DNA of 64,000 nt from Curtobacterium pusillum. GTDB lineage: Bacteria; Actinomycetota; Actinomycetes; Actinomycetales; Microbacteriaceae. The notes under the pieces are model-generated. The model was not told the origin of the DNA. It was given only the letters and a program-made list of their open reading frames with translations, and made no database searches. A program made the translations under genes and the position numbers. Numbering within the stretch: position 1 is the first letter of the stretch; each line of letters begins with the position of its first letter. The stretch spans positions 144,357 to 208,356 of the forward strand of contig NZ_VEIY01000002.1 of assembly GCF_007680845.1 (NCBI RefSeq). The letters run 5' to 3'. This document shows positions 16,231 through 27,232 of the stretch, piece by piece.

Positions 16231-16638
16231 GCCCTTCGGGTTCGTCGGCAGCAGGAACAGCACGAACAGCACGAGCGAGCCGACGCCGACGAGCACGTGC
16301 AGGAACTGCCAGAAGCCGGACAGGTTCGCGTCGTGCAGCCGCCGGGCGCCGAGGGCGAGCGAACCGACGAGCGTCGCGAGGACCCAGAGCACGAACAGGT
16401 ACGAGCCGACCGGGTTCTCACCGACCGGGCTGTCCGGCGTGAAGACCTGCGGCACGAGCTGGAGGACGAGCCCGATCGCGAACGACGTGAGCCACCACCA
16501 CCAGAACTCGGCGCGGGACGCTCGCCCGGTGAACACGGTGTACTTCCGCCAGAACCGTCGGACGGCCTCGGCGAAGGGTGCCCCGTAGAAGGGGTCGCGC
16601 AGGGCGACGCCGCCGGGCTGCACGCTGTCGTTGCTCAT
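16213..16638 (-). CDS. DUF805 family membrane protein
   Basis: This 141-aa inner-membrane protein has a conserved cytoplasmic N-terminal segment (YTVFTGRASRAEFWWWW near residues 33-50) followed by three hydrophobic spans, with ARRLHDANLSGFW between the last two. All of this is typical of DUF805. The family function is unknown. The ATG at 16638 was preferred because homology begins just after it. The gene ends inside a 20-bp tandem duplication. Confidence 0.82.
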   Translation of the reverse strand: MSNDSVQPGGVALRDPFYGAPFAEAVRRFWRKYTVFTGRASRAEFWWWWLTSFAIGLVLQLVPQVFTPDSPVGENPVGSYLFVLWVLATLVGSLALGARRLHDANLSGFWQFLHVLVGVGSLVLFVLFLLPTNPKGARFDA

Positions 16639-16675
16639 GGGACAAGCCAACCACGTCGTGCAGCCCGGCATCACC

Positions 16676-18580
16676 TCACACGAGCGAGTCGCGCCAGGCC
16701 GCGTGGAGCTGGGCGAACCGTCCGGTGCCCGCGATGAGGTCGTCCGGGGTGCCGTCCTCGACGATCCGTCCGTACTCCATCACGAGCACCCGGTGGGCGA
16801 TCGCGACGGTGGACAGGCGGTGCGCGATGATCACGGCGGTCCGGTCGGCGAGGAGGGTCTCCAACCCCTCCTGCACGAGCCGCTCCGACGGGATGTCGAG
16901 CGACGCGGTGGCCTCGTCGAGGATGAGCACCTTCGGGTCCGCGATGAACGCCCGGGCGAACGACAGGAGCTGCCGCTGCCCGGCCGACACCCGGCCGCCG
17001 CGCTTGTTCACGTCGGTGTCGTACCCGTCGGGCAGCGCCATGATGAACTCGTGCGCGCCCACGGCCTTCGCCGCTGCCTCGATCTCGGCGCGGGAGGCCC
17101 CGGGCTTCCCGAGCGCGATGTTGTCCGCCACGGTGCCGGAGAACAGGTACGCCTCCTGCGTGACCATGACGATCGCGCGGCGCATGTCCTTCGGGTCGAT
17201 GTCCCGGAGGTCCACGCCGTCGAGCTTGACCGATCCCTGCGACGGGTCGTAGAAGCGCGCCATGAGCTTCGCGAGCGTCGACTTGCCGGCACCGGTCGAC
17301 CCGACGAGCGCGATCGTCTGCCCCGCCGGGATGTGCAGGTCGAACTCCGGGAGCACGACCTTGCCCTTGTTGTACGCGAACACGACGTCGTCGAAGTCCA
17401 TCTTCCCGGTGGCGTCCGGCAGCTTCACCGGCTTCGCGGGGTCCGGCACGCTCGGCCGTTCCTCGAGCACGCCGGAGATCTTCTCCATCGCGGCCGAGGC
17501 CGACTGGTAGCCGTTGTAGAACATCGCGAGTTCCTGCGCCGGGTCGAAGAAGCGCTTGGCGTACAGCGCGACCGCGAGCAGCGCACCGACCTCGAGCGAA
17601 CCGTCGACGATCCGGAAGCCACCGACGATCACGACCGCGGCGAGCGTGGCGTTCCCGATGAGCACGAGCACCGGGTCGAACGTCCCGAAGAGGTTGAACA
17701 CCTTCGTGTTCGCCACCCGGTAGTCCTCGACGAACCCGCCGTACTCGTCACGGTTGCGGGACTCCTTGCGGAAGGCCTGCACCGCCCGGATGCCGGTCAT
17801 GGTCTCGACGAAGTGCACGATCACCCGGGCCGAGGTGACACGGGTCGCCCGGAACAGGGTCTGCGAGTTCGACTGGAACCAGCGGATCAGGAACCACAGC
17901 GGCACGAGCGACACCGCGAGCACGAGCCCGGACGTCGGGTCGAGCGCCACGAGGGCGATCGCCGTGAACACCATGTAGAGCACGCCCTGGATGAGCTGGT
18001 TCAGGCCGGAGTCGAGCAGCTCCCGGATGGAGTCGAGGTCGCTCGTCTGGCGGGAGATGATCCGGCCCGACGTGTACGTCTCGTGGAACTCCAGCGAGAG
18101 CCGCTGCGTGTGCAGGAACACCCGCTTGCGGAGGTCGAACAGGATCGCCTGGCTGATCCGCGCGGCGAGCACTGTGTACCAGGCGGTGAGCACCGCGCCG
18201 AGGATCGCGACGACGACGTACGTCGCGACGACCCCGAACGCCGGCACCCAGTCGTTCCGGTCCAGCACGGCGGGCAGGGCGTTGTCGATGCCCCAGGCGA
18301 TGAGCGCCGGACCGGCCACGGTCCCAGCCGTGGAGACCACCACGACGATGCCGAGCACGACGAGGCGCATCTTCAGCGGGGCCGCGAGGGACCCGAGCAG
18401 GGCGAGGGACCGGCGCCGCAGGCGCTTGCTCTCCGCCTTGGTGAAGTCCTCACGCTCCTCGCCGCGCACGCCCAGGGTGGTGATCGACGCGGTGACGGGC
18501 GCGGCAGTCTGCTCGTCCGGAGCGTCCTGTGGGACGCCGGCCGTGCCTCCAGGCAGGTTCTGTTCCGTCTGCTGGCTCAT
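16676..18580 (-). CDS. ABC exporter half-transporter, canonical Walker B subunit
   Basis: The 634-aa protein is a fused type IV exporter half. A variable cytoplasmic N-terminus is followed by six membrane helices (about residues 75-370) and a nucleotide-binding domain with Walker [10 protein letters not shown], signature VSAGQRQLL, and Walker [13 protein letters not shown]. The signature is degenerate (SAGQ rather than SGGQ) while the catalytic Glu is kept. It overlaps the upstream partner gene by 4 bp (ATGA), so the two form an obligate heterodimer like TM287/288 or BmrCD. The exported substrate, drug or lipid, is unknown. Confidence 0.9.
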   Translation of the reverse strand: MSQQTEQNLPGGTAGVPQDAPDEQTAAPVTASITTLGVRGEEREDFTKAESKRLRRRSLALLGSLAAPLKMRLVVLGIVVVVSTAGTVAGPALIAWGIDNALPAVLDRNDWVPAFGVVATYVVVAILGAVLTAWYTVLAARISQAILFDLRKRVFLHTQRLSLEFHETYTSGRIISRQTSDLDSIRELLDSGLNQLIQGVLYMVFTAIALVALDPTSGLVLAVSLVPLWFLIRWFQSNSQTLFRATRVTSARVIVHFVETMTGIRAVQAFRKESRNRDEYGGFVEDYRVANTKVFNLFGTFDPVLVLIGNATLAAVVIVGGFRIVDGSLEVGALLAVALYAKRFFDPAQELAMFYNGYQSASAAMEKISGVLEERPSVPDPAKPVKLPDATGKMDFDDVVFAYNKGKVVLPEFDLHIPAGQTIALVGSTGAGKSTLAKLMARFYDPSQGSVKLDGVDLRDIDPKDMRRAIVMVTQEAYLFSGTVADNIALGKPGASRAEIEAAAKAVGAHEFIMALPDGYDTDVNKRGGRVSAGQRQLLSFARAFIADPKVLILDEATASLDIPSERLVQEGLETLLADRTAVIIAHRLSTVAIAHRVLVMEYGRIVEDGTPDDLIAGTGRFAQLHAAWRDSLV

Positions 18581-20415
18581 GCCATCGCCTCCTCTCGTGC
18601 GGTGGCGTCGTCCTCGTCGAGCGACGAGATGACGTAGCGGTAGTGGTCGTTGGTGGCCATCAGCTCCGAGTGGGTGCCGACGGCGGTGACGACGCCGTTC
18701 TCCATGAGCGCGACGCGGTCCGCGAGCGTCACGGTCGACGGACGGTGCGCCACGATGAGCGACGTGGTCTCGGCGAGGACGCGACGGAGGCCCGCCTCGA
18801 CCCGCGCCTCGGTGTCGACGTCGAGCGCGGACAGCGGGTCGTCCAGGACGAGCACCGACGGCCGCGCCGCGATGGCACGGGCCAGTGCGAGTCGCTGCCG
18901 CTGCCCACCGGACAGGGACAGTCCCTCTTCCCCGACGCGCGTGTCGACCCCGTCCGGCAGGTCGTCCACGAAGGACGCCTGGGCGATGTCGAGGGCCTCG
19001 CGCATGAGCGTCTCGGCCTCGTCCCCGGACAGGTCCGGACGACCGAGCAGCACGTTCTCGCGCACGGTCGTCGAGAACAGCGTGGCGTCCTCGAAGGCGA
19101 CGCCGACGTGCCGGCGCAGCTCTTCCCTGGTCAGCGAACGGATGTCGACACCGTCGATGGTCACCGAACCGCCCGTCACGTCGTAGAGCCGCGGGACGAG
19201 CGAGAGCAACGTCGTCTTGCCGCAGCCGGTCAGTCCGACGAGCGCCATGGTCTCGCCCGGCCGGAGCTGCAGCTCGACGCCGTTGATGAGGTCGGGGAAC
19301 TGCGGCGGGGAGTCCTGGTAGCGAAAGTGCACGCCGTTGAAGGACAGGGCACCGTGCGGCTCCGCGATCGTCTCCGGGTGTTCGGGGTCCGTGATCGTGT
19401 TCTCGGAGTCCATGACCTCGAAGAAGCGGTCGACCGCGGTGCGCGTGTCGAACGTCATCGAGAGCAGGAAGCCGATCGACTCGATCGGGAACCGCAGCAC
19501 CGTGGCCGTCGCGAAGAACGCGAACAGCTGCCCGACGGTGAGCTGCCCCTGCGACGCGAGGAAGATGCCGGCGAGCAGGCAGAGCGCGAACGCGACGTCG
19601 GGCACGAGCAGCAGCCAGAGCCAGATGCCCGCGATCGCCTTGGCCTTCTCGATCTCGGTGCCGCGGAGCGCCTCGGCCTGCTCGCTGAACTCGTCGAGCT
19701 TGTACCGGCCCCGACCGAACGCCTTGAGCACGCGGATGCCGTGCACCGACTGCTCGACGCTCGTGGCGAGGTCACCGACCTGGTCCTGGCTGCGGCGCGC
19801 GACGACGGAGTACCGGCGCTCGAACAGCAGCCCGTTGATCCACAGCGGGATCGAGGCGACGAGGAACACCAGGCCGAGCAGCCACCCGAAGGTGAACAGC
19901 ACGACGAAGCCGACGACGATCGTCACGATGTTGACGACGAGCAGCACGACGCCGAACGCCAGCCACCGCCGGATGAGCGACAGGTCGGACACGGAGCGGG
20001 ACAGCAGCTGCCCGGACTCCCAGCGGTCGTGGAACGCCACCGGCAGGTCCTGCAGCTTCGCGTAGAGCGCGTTCCGCATGCTCGTCTCGATGCGGGTCGA
20101 CGGGCGCATCACCAGGCGTCGGCGCGAGGCGATGAAGAACGCCTCGAGCACGCCGAGCGCGAGCACGCCCAGGCCGGCCGGCCAGATCTGTGCGGAGTCC
20201 TTCGAGGACAGCGGGCCGTCGACGAGCCACTGCAGGACGTAGGGGATCGCGAGCGCGACCAGCGACGCACCCATGGCGGCGAACATGCCGCCGATGATGC
20301 GGCCCTGGTAGGGCTTCACGAAGGGGTAGATACGAGCAATAGCGCTGAATGTTGATGGGCGCTGTGTCGAGGGGCGGTCGGTGGACGGGCGCGCCTGCTC
20401 TGGCGTCTTGGACAT
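18577..20415 (-). CDS. ABC exporter half-transporter, degenerate Walker B subunit
   Basis: This 612-aa half-exporter has six helices (about 35-330) and a nucleotide-binding domain with Walker [10 protein letters not shown], a perfect signature [11 protein letters not shown], and Walker [13 protein letters not shown]. Asp replaces the catalytic Glu. Its degenerate Walker B is expected to pair with the partner's degenerate signature in one inactive site, leaving the other site consensus. That is the hallmark of asymmetric heterodimeric exporters. The ATG at 20415 starts at [10 protein letters not shown]; the longer frame upstream has no family character. Confidence 0.9.
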   Translation of the reverse strand: MSKTPEQARPSTDRPSTQRPSTFSAIARIYPFVKPYQGRIIGGMFAAMGASLVALAIPYVLQWLVDGPLSSKDSAQIWPAGLGVLALGVLEAFFIASRRRLVMRPSTRIETSMRNALYAKLQDLPVAFHDRWESGQLLSRSVSDLSLIRRWLAFGVVLLVVNIVTIVVGFVVLFTFGWLLGLVFLVASIPLWINGLLFERRYSVVARRSQDQVGDLATSVEQSVHGIRVLKAFGRGRYKLDEFSEQAEALRGTEIEKAKAIAGIWLWLLLVPDVAFALCLLAGIFLASQGQLTVGQLFAFFATATVLRFPIESIGFLLSMTFDTRTAVDRFFEVMDSENTITDPEHPETIAEPHGALSFNGVHFRYQDSPPQFPDLINGVELQLRPGETMALVGLTGCGKTTLLSLVPRLYDVTGGSVTIDGVDIRSLTREELRRHVGVAFEDATLFSTTVRENVLLGRPDLSGDEAETLMREALDIAQASFVDDLPDGVDTRVGEEGLSLSGGQRQRLALARAIAARPSVLVLDDPLSALDVDTEARVEAGLRRVLAETTSLIVAHRPSTVTLADRVALMENGVVTAVGTHSELMATNDHYRYVISSLDEDDATAREEAMA

Positions 20416-21035
20416 GGGGTCTGCGTCCTCGTGCGTCGTGCCGGGGCCTCCTGGCCGGGAGCCGCTGTCGCGGCAGGTCCGGTCGGGAGGCTCGGTGTTG
20501 CGTTGCGTGATGGTCGTCGGCCGAGCGGTCGGTCCGGTCTCGGTCCGCACGCACCCTGGTCAGGTGCGTGCCGGTCGGACGGGGTCGCCCGCCACCGCTC
20601 GTCGAGCGGCGTCGGTTCGGTCGGAGTGCACCGGGAGACAGTCGTCCCCCGGGTTCAGGCGTGGGCTCGCGCGGGCCCGTGGTCGGTGTCGCCGGCAGAG
20701 CCGACGATCACCGTCCGGTGGCTGTGGGAGACAGCCCTACGCGGACAGCGGTGCCGTGACGGCGGGCGCACCCCGGTACGGGTGCGGCGCGACGGCCACG
20801 TGCACTGCGCGCGGTCGTGCGTCGGGAGCGGTCCCCACGGCGAGCACGAGACCTGCACGGGCATCCGTCGCCACGGTTCCGGTCGTCGTGTCCATCGTCA
20901 CTCCAGTCGTCGTCTTCGTCACCGTTGTGTCCGCGGTGCCGCCGGCCCGTGGTCGTGCGGGGCCGTCGGCGTGCCTGTCGCGGAGCCTTACAGACTATTC
21001 ACAGTCGATCGTGGTGCGCAATGCCTTTGTTCGAA
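20416..21035. other. 620-bp intergenic region, largely unexplained
   Basis: This gap lies between the purH stop and the start of the ABC exporter operon, both on the minus strand. I see one possible small open frame (20737-20895) and a locally AT-rich patch near 20985-21030. In that patch TTGCGC and TAGTCT on the minus strand have promoter-like spacing. The exporter promoter must lie here but no clear boxes were found close to its start. I recognise no riboswitch and no regulator gene. Confidence 0.5.
20737..20895 (-). CDS. Possible small protein, unknown
   Basis: A 52-aa frame begins MDTTTGTVATDARAG with GGAG seven bases upstream of its ATG and ends with TAG. It lies alone upstream of the ABC exporter operon on the same strand, downstream of a promoter-like AT-rich patch. 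It has no recognisable domain or membrane span. In DNA of this GC content such frames arise by chance, so it may be noncoding leader. Confidence 0.22.
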   Translation of the reverse strand: MDTTTGTVATDARAGLVLAVGTAPDARPRAVHVAVAPHPYRGAPAVTAPLSA

Positions 21036-22673
21036 TCAGTGGAAGAAGTGCCGCTCACCCGTGAAGTACATCGTCACGCCGGCAGCCGTCGCGGCGGCGA
21101 TCACCTCGTCGTCGCGGACGCTGCCGCCGGGCTGGGCGACGGCGCGCACGCCGGCGTCGAGCAGCACCTGGAGCCCGTCCGCGAAGGGGAAGAACGCGTC
21201 CGACGCGGCGACCGATCCGGCGGCGCGCTCCGCGGCACGGTCCACCGCGAGGTGGCACGAGTCGACGCGGTTGACCTGCCCCATGCCGACGCCGACGCTC
21301 GCGCCCTGGTTCGCCAGGAGGATCGCGTTCGACTTCACGGCCCGGCTGGCCTTCCACGCGAACGCGAGGTCGGCGAGGGTCTGCTCGTCGGCCGGCTCGC
21401 CGGACACCAGGGTCCAGGTGGACTGGTCGAACGCCGTGAAGCGGTCGGCGTCCTGCACGAGGAACCCGCCGGAGATCTGCTTGACCTCCCGCGGAGCCAG
21501 CGCGAAGTCGGTCGGGAGCGAGAGCAGCCGGATGTTCTTCTTGCGCGACAGGATCTCGATCGCCTCGGGGTCGAACGCGGGGGCGACGACGACCTCGGTG
21601 AAGATGTCCTTGACGGTCTCGGCCATGCCGACGGTCACCGGCCGGTTCGCGGCGATCACGCCACCGAACGCGGACAGCGGGTCGCAGGCGTGCGCGGCGG
21701 CGTGGGCGGAGGCGATCGGGTCGGCGGCATCGGCCGGGGCGATCGCGATGCCGCACGGGTTCGCGTGCTTGATGATCGCGACCGCGGGCTCCGCGAAGTC
21801 GTACGCGGCCCGCACGGCGGCATCGGCGTCGACGTAGTTGTTGTACGACATCTCCTTGCCGTGCAGCTGCGTCGCCTGCGCGATGCCGGTCCCGCCCGCG
21901 CTCGTGTAGAGCGCGGCCGCCTGGTGGGCGTTCTCGCCGTAGCGGAGCGTCGCGGCGAGGTCGGCGCCGAACGACAGGTGCTCGTCGAAGGAGCCGGGCG
22001 TCTCGATGTCGCCGCTCGTGGTCGGTGCGGCTGCTGCCGCCGCGACCACGTCGCTCGCGAAGTAGCCCGCGACCGCGGTGTCGTACGCGGCGGTGTGCGC
22101 GAACGCCTGCGCGGCGAGGCGCTTCCGGAGCTCGAGCGTGGTGCCCCCGGCGCGCACGGCCTCGACCACCTCGGCGTAGGAGGACGGCGACACGACGATC
22201 GCGACGTTCGGGTGGTTCTTCGCCGAGGCGCGGACCATCGCGGGCCCGCCGATGTCGACGTTCTCGACCACGGTCGCGGTGTCGGCGCCGGAGGCCACCG
22301 TCTCGACGAACGGGTAGAGGTTGACGACGACGAGCTGGAACGGCTCGATGCCGAGCTCGGCGAGCTGCTGCTCGTGCGACTCGAGGCGCAGGTCGGCGAG
22401 GAGGCCCGCGTGCACCGACGGGTGCAGGGTCTTCACGCGGCCGTCGAGCGACTCCGGGAAGCCCGTGACGCTCGACACGTCCGTGACGGCGTACCCGGCG
22501 TCCCGGATCGCGCCGGCCGTGGAGCCGGTGGAGACGATCTCGACGCCGGCGTCGGCGAGGGCGCCGGCGAGCTCGAGCAGGCCGGACTTGTCGCTCACCG
22601 AGATGAGCGCCCGCCGCACGGGGACGAGGTCCCGGTCGCGGTACAGGCTGGGGTCGGCTGCGTGCACGCTCAT
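21036..22673 (-). CDS. purH: Bifunctional AICAR formyltransferase / IMP cyclohydrolase
   Basis: This 545-aa enzyme catalyses the last two steps of IMP synthesis. The N-terminal cyclohydrolase (MGS-like) domain spans about residues 18-160 ([32 protein letters not shown]). The C-terminal AICAR transformylase domain holds [11 protein letters not shown] with the catalytic Lys-His pair. Length is normal. Its ATG overlaps the purN stop by 4 bp, so the two purine genes are translationally coupled, with purN and probably DUF6350 upstream on the same message. Confidence 0.97.
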   Translation of the reverse strand: MSVHAADPSLYRDRDLVPVRRALISVSDKSGLLELAGALADAGVEIVSTGSTAGAIRDAGYAVTDVSSVTGFPESLDGRVKTLHPSVHAGLLADLRLESHEQQLAELGIEPFQLVVVNLYPFVETVASGADTATVVENVDIGGPAMVRASAKNHPNVAIVVSPSSYAEVVEAVRAGGTTLELRKRLAAQAFAHTAAYDTAVAGYFASDVVAAAAAAPTTSGDIETPGSFDEHLSFGADLAATLRYGENAHQAAALYTSAGGTGIAQATQLHGKEMSYNNYVDADAAVRAAYDFAEPAVAIIKHANPCGIAIAPADAADPIASAHAAAHACDPLSAFGGVIAANRPVTVGMAETVKDIFTEVVVAPAFDPEAIEILSRKKNIRLLSLPTDFALAPREVKQISGGFLVQDADRFTAFDQSTWTLVSGEPADEQTLADLAFAWKASRAVKSNAILLANQGASVGVGMGQVNRVDSCHLAVDRAAERAAGSVAASDAFFPFADGLQVLLDAGVRAVAQPGGSVRDDEVIAAATAAGVTMYFTGERHFFH

Positions 22674-23263
22674 GCGCTCGGGGTGCCCTTCAGGTCGGTG
22701 GTGCCGTTGGCGATGTCGAGGATGGTCTGGATGAGCAGGCGACGCTCGACCGGCTTGATGCGGTCGTGCAGCGTCGACTCGGAGTCGCCCGGGAGCACCG
22801 GGACACGCTCCTGCGCGAGGATCGGCCCGCTGTCGACGCCGTCGTCGACCTGGATCACGCTCGCGCCGGTCTGGTCGACGCCCGCGGCGAGGGCGTCCCG
22901 CACCCCGTGGGCACCGGGGAACTCGGGCAGGTACGCCGGGTGTGTGTTGATGATGCCGGGGGCGAACTCGGACACGACGGTCGGTGGCAGCAGGCGCATC
23001 AGGCCGGACAGCACGAGGAGGTCCGGCGACCACGGACGGATCTGGGTCGCGAGCTCCCGGCCCCACTCCTCGCGCGAGTCGAACCGGGTGAACGGCACCG
23101 TGAACGTCGGGATCGAGTACTCCTCGCCGAGACCGAGGCCCTCGGCGTCGCGGTCGGCACCGATGGCGACGACCCGGGCGGGGTACTCCGCGTCGAGGGT
23201 CGCGTCGAGCAGGGCCCGGAGGTTCGAGCCGGCACCGGAGATCAGGACGACCAGTTCGAGCAC
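22670..23263 (-). CDS. purN: Phosphoribosylglycinamide formyltransferase
   Basis: The 197-aa enzyme adds a formyl group from 10-formyl-THF to GAR in purine synthesis. [15 protein letters not shown] binds phosphate near the N-terminus. The catalytic His and Asp lie in [20 protein letters not shown] and [17 protein letters not shown] start at 23263 is used. It sits between DUF6350 (42 bp upstream) and purH (4-bp overlap), a conserved actinobacterial order. Confidence 0.96.
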   Translation of the reverse strand: MLELVVLISGAGSNLRALLDATLDAEYPARVVAIGADRDAEGLGLGEEYSIPTFTVPFTRFDSREEWGRELATQIRPWSPDLLVLSGLMRLLPPTVVSEFAPGIINTHPAYLPEFPGAHGVRDALAAGVDQTGASVIQVDDGVDSGPILAQERVPVLPGDSESTLHDRIKPVERRLLIQTILDIANGTTDLKGTPSA

Positions 23264-23305
23264 GCGACCAAGCCTACCGGGCGGCCCGCCGTGCGACGGC
23301 GGTCG

Positions 23306-25333
23306 CTACCGGTCGCCCTTCGGCTGCCGCCACCAGGGCAGTTCGTCCTCGGGGATCTGGTCGGTCGCGTCCCACGTCGGGTGTCCGGGTGCGCGGTCCT
23401 GCGCTGGGCCCGAAGCGCTGGTGGGCCGGGCGGGTCCGTCGGCAACGTTCTCGTCGGCAGCGTCGTCGTCGGCGGCGTCGTCGTCCGCGTCGTCACGGCC
23501 GGCGACGAACTCCTCGGTGCTCCACGGGAACGCGGGTTGGGCTTCGGTCCCGGGAGCGTGCGGCACCGGCGGCGCGGAGGGCGTGTCGGTCTCGTCTCGC
23601 TCGACGTCCGCCCCGGTGACCCGGTCGCGCAGCCCGGCGGCCCGCTCGCGGACGTCGTCCGCACGCTCGCGGACGCCCTCCGCCGCTCCGCGCAGCCGGT
23701 CGCGGACCGCGCCGACGCCGCCGCGCTTCGTCGTCCGCGCGACCCCGCTCGCGTCCGGGGTTGCTGGTGCGCCGCCCATCCGCTCGGCCGCGACCGCGTC
23801 GGTGCGCGCCCAGTCGGGCAACTCGACGTCGGTCTCGGCGTGCGTGACGGGCTCGGCGCGCGTGTCGTCGTCCGTCCTGGAGGCGCGGCTCGCCTCCGAC
23901 GGGGCCGCCGGCTCCGGCGCGGTGCGGGTGTCGTCGGTGGCCGCGCGGTCCGGGAGGGCCCCGTGCGCCTCCTCGACGACGAACCGGTGCACCTCGGTGG
24001 TGCGCCCGGCACCGGCCCGGTCGAGCGCGGCGAGGAGGGACCCCTCGTGCTCCTCGGACGTGTCGTCCGGAGTCTCGGACTCGTGCCAACGCTCCCGCGC
24101 CCACCCGCCCTCGGGCAGTCGGACGAGGTCGCTCCCCGCGGCGAGGGCGACGATCGCCGGGGCGCCGACCTCGAGCGCGGCGAAGGCACCCACGACCAGG
24201 GCGTGCGGGCCGACGTCCGCGAGGCGGCCCGGACCGAACGACCCCGCGGTCAGCCACGCGACGACCCCGGTGAGCACGCCCGCGACGATGCCGGCGGCGA
24301 CCCCGCCGAGCGCCCGGTGCAGCGCCGAGTTCGCGCTGCCGAGAGCCCGGACGAGTCGCGGGCGGAGGAGCCCGCCGACCGCGAACCCGGCAACGACCGG
24401 GACGAGCACCCAGACGAGCCCGAAGGTGTGCCCGGACGCGGGCAGCGCGCCGAACACGGGGAGGCCGGGGATCGGCCCGAGCGTCGTGCCGATCGGCGAG
24501 ACGCTCGACCCGGTGCCGATCGCGAAGCCGGGGCCGACGAGCCACGAGGTCGCCCACCCGACGAAGTCCGGCAGGAACGCGAGCTGGCCGACGGTCAGTG
24601 CGATGCCCCCGACGATGCCCGCGTGCGACCGCTCGTAGAGGGAGATGACCTCGGCGAAGGACCCGAAGAGCAGGAAGGCGACGACGATGCCGGCGACGGC
24701 GACCACCGCGGCGGTCGCGGCCGTGCCCGCACGGAGCCCGAACGCCGCCACGGCACGCCAGGCCTCGGGTACCCGGCCGAGCAGGTCGAGCACGCGCTGG
24801 GTGACCGCGTCGGCGGGGAGGCCGCGACGACGCCGGCAGACCTCGCTCGTCACGAGGGCGGGGATCCCGAACCACAGCGCGGGCAGGACGATCGCCTGCC
24901 AGGTCGTCGGGTCGATCGCCGCGGACCGGGAGGACAGCGCGATCGCGAGGCCGAGCGCCGCCACCACGGCCGTCCCGACCAGGAGCCCGGTCGTCCGGTG
25001 CTCGGTCTCGGCGAACCGACGTCCGGCGCGGCCGGCCAGCCACGCAGTCACGATCGCGAAGCCGAGCGCCGCGAGCGTGACGTGGATCGGGTCGGTGGCG
25101 CCGCTGACACCGGACGACTTCGCGAGCGCCGAGCCGAGCAGGAACGACACGTCGACGCCGTGGCCGACGAGCCAGACGCTCCCGGTGGCCTTCCAGAAGA
25201 CGTCCCAGTCGATCTGCAGGCCGTACTCGAAGCCCCAGAGCAGCGTGAGCGGCACGAGGGCGATCCCGATGCCGACGCCGACCGTCACGACCGCCTCGAT
25301 CGCGGCGAGCAGTGCGGTTCCCAGGCGGTTCAT
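23306..25333 (-). CDS. DUF6350 family multi-pass membrane protein
   Basis: This 675-aa protein has about ten hydrophobic segments in the first 430 residues, for example AAIEAVVTVGVGIGIALVPL, then a long acidic/basic disordered cytoplasmic tail of about 240 residues. DUF6350 proteins occur just upstream of purN-purH in many actinobacteria but their role is not established. The tail contains a GGAGGCGCGG-type half palindrome in the DNA (about 23879-23893), as do other variable regions here. The start ATG at 25333 gives the expected short N-terminus. Confidence 0.85.
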   Translation of the reverse strand: MNRLGTALLAAIEAVVTVGVGIGIALVPLTLLWGFEYGLQIDWDVFWKATGSVWLVGHGVDVSFLLGSALAKSSGVSGATDPIHVTLAALGFAIVTAWLAGRAGRRFAETEHRTTGLLVGTAVVAALGLAIALSSRSAAIDPTTWQAIVLPALWFGIPALVTSEVCRRRRGLPADAVTQRVLDLLGRVPEAWRAVAAFGLRAGTAATAAVVAVAGIVVAFLLFGSFAEVISLYERSHAGIVGGIALTVGQLAFLPDFVGWATSWLVGPGFAIGTGSSVSPIGTTLGPIPGLPVFGALPASGHTFGLVWVLVPVVAGFAVGGLLRPRLVRALGSANSALHRALGGVAAGIVAGVLTGVVAWLTAGSFGPGRLADVGPHALVVGAFAALEVGAPAIVALAAGSDLVRLPEGGWARERWHESETPDDTSEEHEGSLLAALDRAGAGRTTEVHRFVVEEAHGALPDRAATDDTRTAPEPAAPSEASRASRTDDDTRAEPVTHAETDVELPDWARTDAVAAERMGGAPATPDASGVARTTKRGGVGAVRDRLRGAAEGVRERADDVRERAAGLRDRVTGADVERDETDTPSAPPVPHAPGTEAQPAFPWSTEEFVAGRDDADDDAADDDAADENVADGPARPTSASGPAQDRAPGHPTWDATDQIPEDELPWWRQPKGDR

Positions 25334-25390
25334 CGGAGCGAGGATACGTGCCGATCCGCCGCCGACGGCGGTGCCGCGCGGCAGATCCGC

Positions 25391-25885
25391 TCAGGAGAGG
25401 GACGCCACGTACCCCGGCTGGAGCGCCCGCCACCGCGGCAGCCACGGCTCGGGTTCGCCGCCCGCGAGCACGGTGCCGAGGTCCTCGACGTGCACCTGCC
25501 ACCCGGCGCCGTGGTCGGCGACCTCGTCCGCGGTGAAGCCCCGCTCCTCGATCACGAGCCGCGTCCGGTCGTCGTCGACCGCCGTCAGCCGGGCCTCGGT
25601 CACGGTGGTCTCGCCGTCCGAGGTCATGGTCACCAGCAGTCGCTCGGGCCGGTCGCACACGTCAACGCGCACGGACCCGTCCCAGTGGCTGGTGAATACC
25701 GCGTGCACGGTCTCGCCGAGGGCGGGCACACCGTCGAGCCGCACCACCAACCACCGCGCCAGGCGTTCCGGCACGGTCACCGCGTCCCACAGGTCGTCGA
25801 TCCCGGTCGGGTAGACCCGGTCCATGCGCACCGTGCCGGTGCCGTCCTCCTCGATCCGGACCGTGCCGGACGTCTCCGTCGTCAT
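25391..25885 (-). CDS. SRPBCC (AHSA1-like) domain protein
   Basis: The 164-aa protein has the START/AHSA1 helix-grip signature: VYPTGIDDLWDAVTVPERLARWL early, TRLVIEERGF later, and a long C-terminal helix. Such small proteins bind hydrophobic ligands. They are very often paired with an ArsR-type regulator, as here, where its ATG overlaps the regulator's stop by 4 bp. The ligand is unknown. Expression should follow the operator found upstream of the regulator. Confidence 0.85.
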   Translation of the reverse strand: MTTETSGTVRIEEDGTGTVRMDRVYPTGIDDLWDAVTVPERLARWLVVRLDGVPALGETVHAVFTSHWDGSVRVDVCDRPERLLVTMTSDGETTVTEARLTAVDDDRTRLVIEERGFTADEVADHGAGWQVHVEDLGTVLAGGEPEPWLPRWRALQPGYVASLS

Positions 25886-26208
25886 CCTCGTGCCTTCCGT
25901 TCGTGGCGACCCCGGGCGACCTCGGTCTCCAGCGCGTCGAGGCGCTGCTCCCACTGGTCCCGGTAGGGCCGCAGCCACTCGTCGATCTCGGTCAGGGGCT
26001 CGGTCCGGAGCCGGTACACCCGCCGCTGCGCGTCCTGCTCGGACTCGACGAGTCCGCTCTCGCGCAGCACGCGAAGGTGCCGGGACACGCCGGGCCGGGC
26101 GATCGGCACGAGGTCGGCGAGTTCGTTCACCGTCCGCGGGCGTTCGCGCAGCGCGGCGAGCATCGTCCGGCGGTGTCCGTCGGCGAGGGCTCCCCAGATC
26201 GCGTCCAT
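25882..26208 (-). CDS. ArsR family (winged HTH) transcriptional regulator
   Basis: This 108-aa regulator has a winged helix-turn-helix around PRTVNELADLVPIARPGVSRHLRVLRESGLV, with the recognition helix at about residues 38-52. No Cys residues are present for metal sensing, consistent with the subgroup that pairs with SRPBCC proteins. The start ATG at 26208 lies only seven bases from a long dyad (26216-26251) and has no ribosome site. The message may therefore be leaderless and self-repressed. It is the first gene of a two-gene operon with the SRPBCC protein. Confidence 0.88.
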   Translation of the reverse strand: MDAIWGALADGHRRTMLAALRERPRTVNELADLVPIARPGVSRHLRVLRESGLVESEQDAQRRVYRLRTEPLTEIDEWLRPYRDQWEQRLDALETEVARGRHERKARG

Positions 26209-26215
26209 GCACCAT

Positions 26216-26251
26216 GTGTACCACTCTGGTTACGTAACCACAAGGGTACAC
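26216..26251 (-). promoter_or_regulatory. Operator of the ArsR/SRPBCC operon
   Basis: A perfectly centred dyad has the inner palindrome GGTTACGTAACC (26228-26239) and outer arms GTGTACC (26216-26222) and GGTACAC (26245-26251), each separated by five bases. It abuts the regulator's start codon, the expected place for an autoregulatory ArsR binding site. The patch is AT-rich compared with its surroundings. Confidence 0.75.
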
Positions 26252-26266
26252 AGCGACGGCAGGAAC

Positions 26267-26306
26267 GACGGGAGGCGCGGTGCCAGCCGGCACCGCGCCT
26301 CCCGTC
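26267..26306 (-). terminator. Family 1 palindrome downstream of sucCD
   Basis: A perfect 18-bp stem, GACGGGAGGCGCGGTGCC (26267-26284) with 26289-26306, closes on a 4-nt loop, 28 bases past the sucD stop. It is the cleanest copy of the dispersed palindrome and very likely terminates the sucCD message. Confidence 0.75.
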
Positions 26307-26333
26307 TGCGTCGTCACGACGCGGACCGCACCG

Positions 26334-27221
<888 letters not shown>

Positions 27222-27232
27222 GGTCAGTCCCT

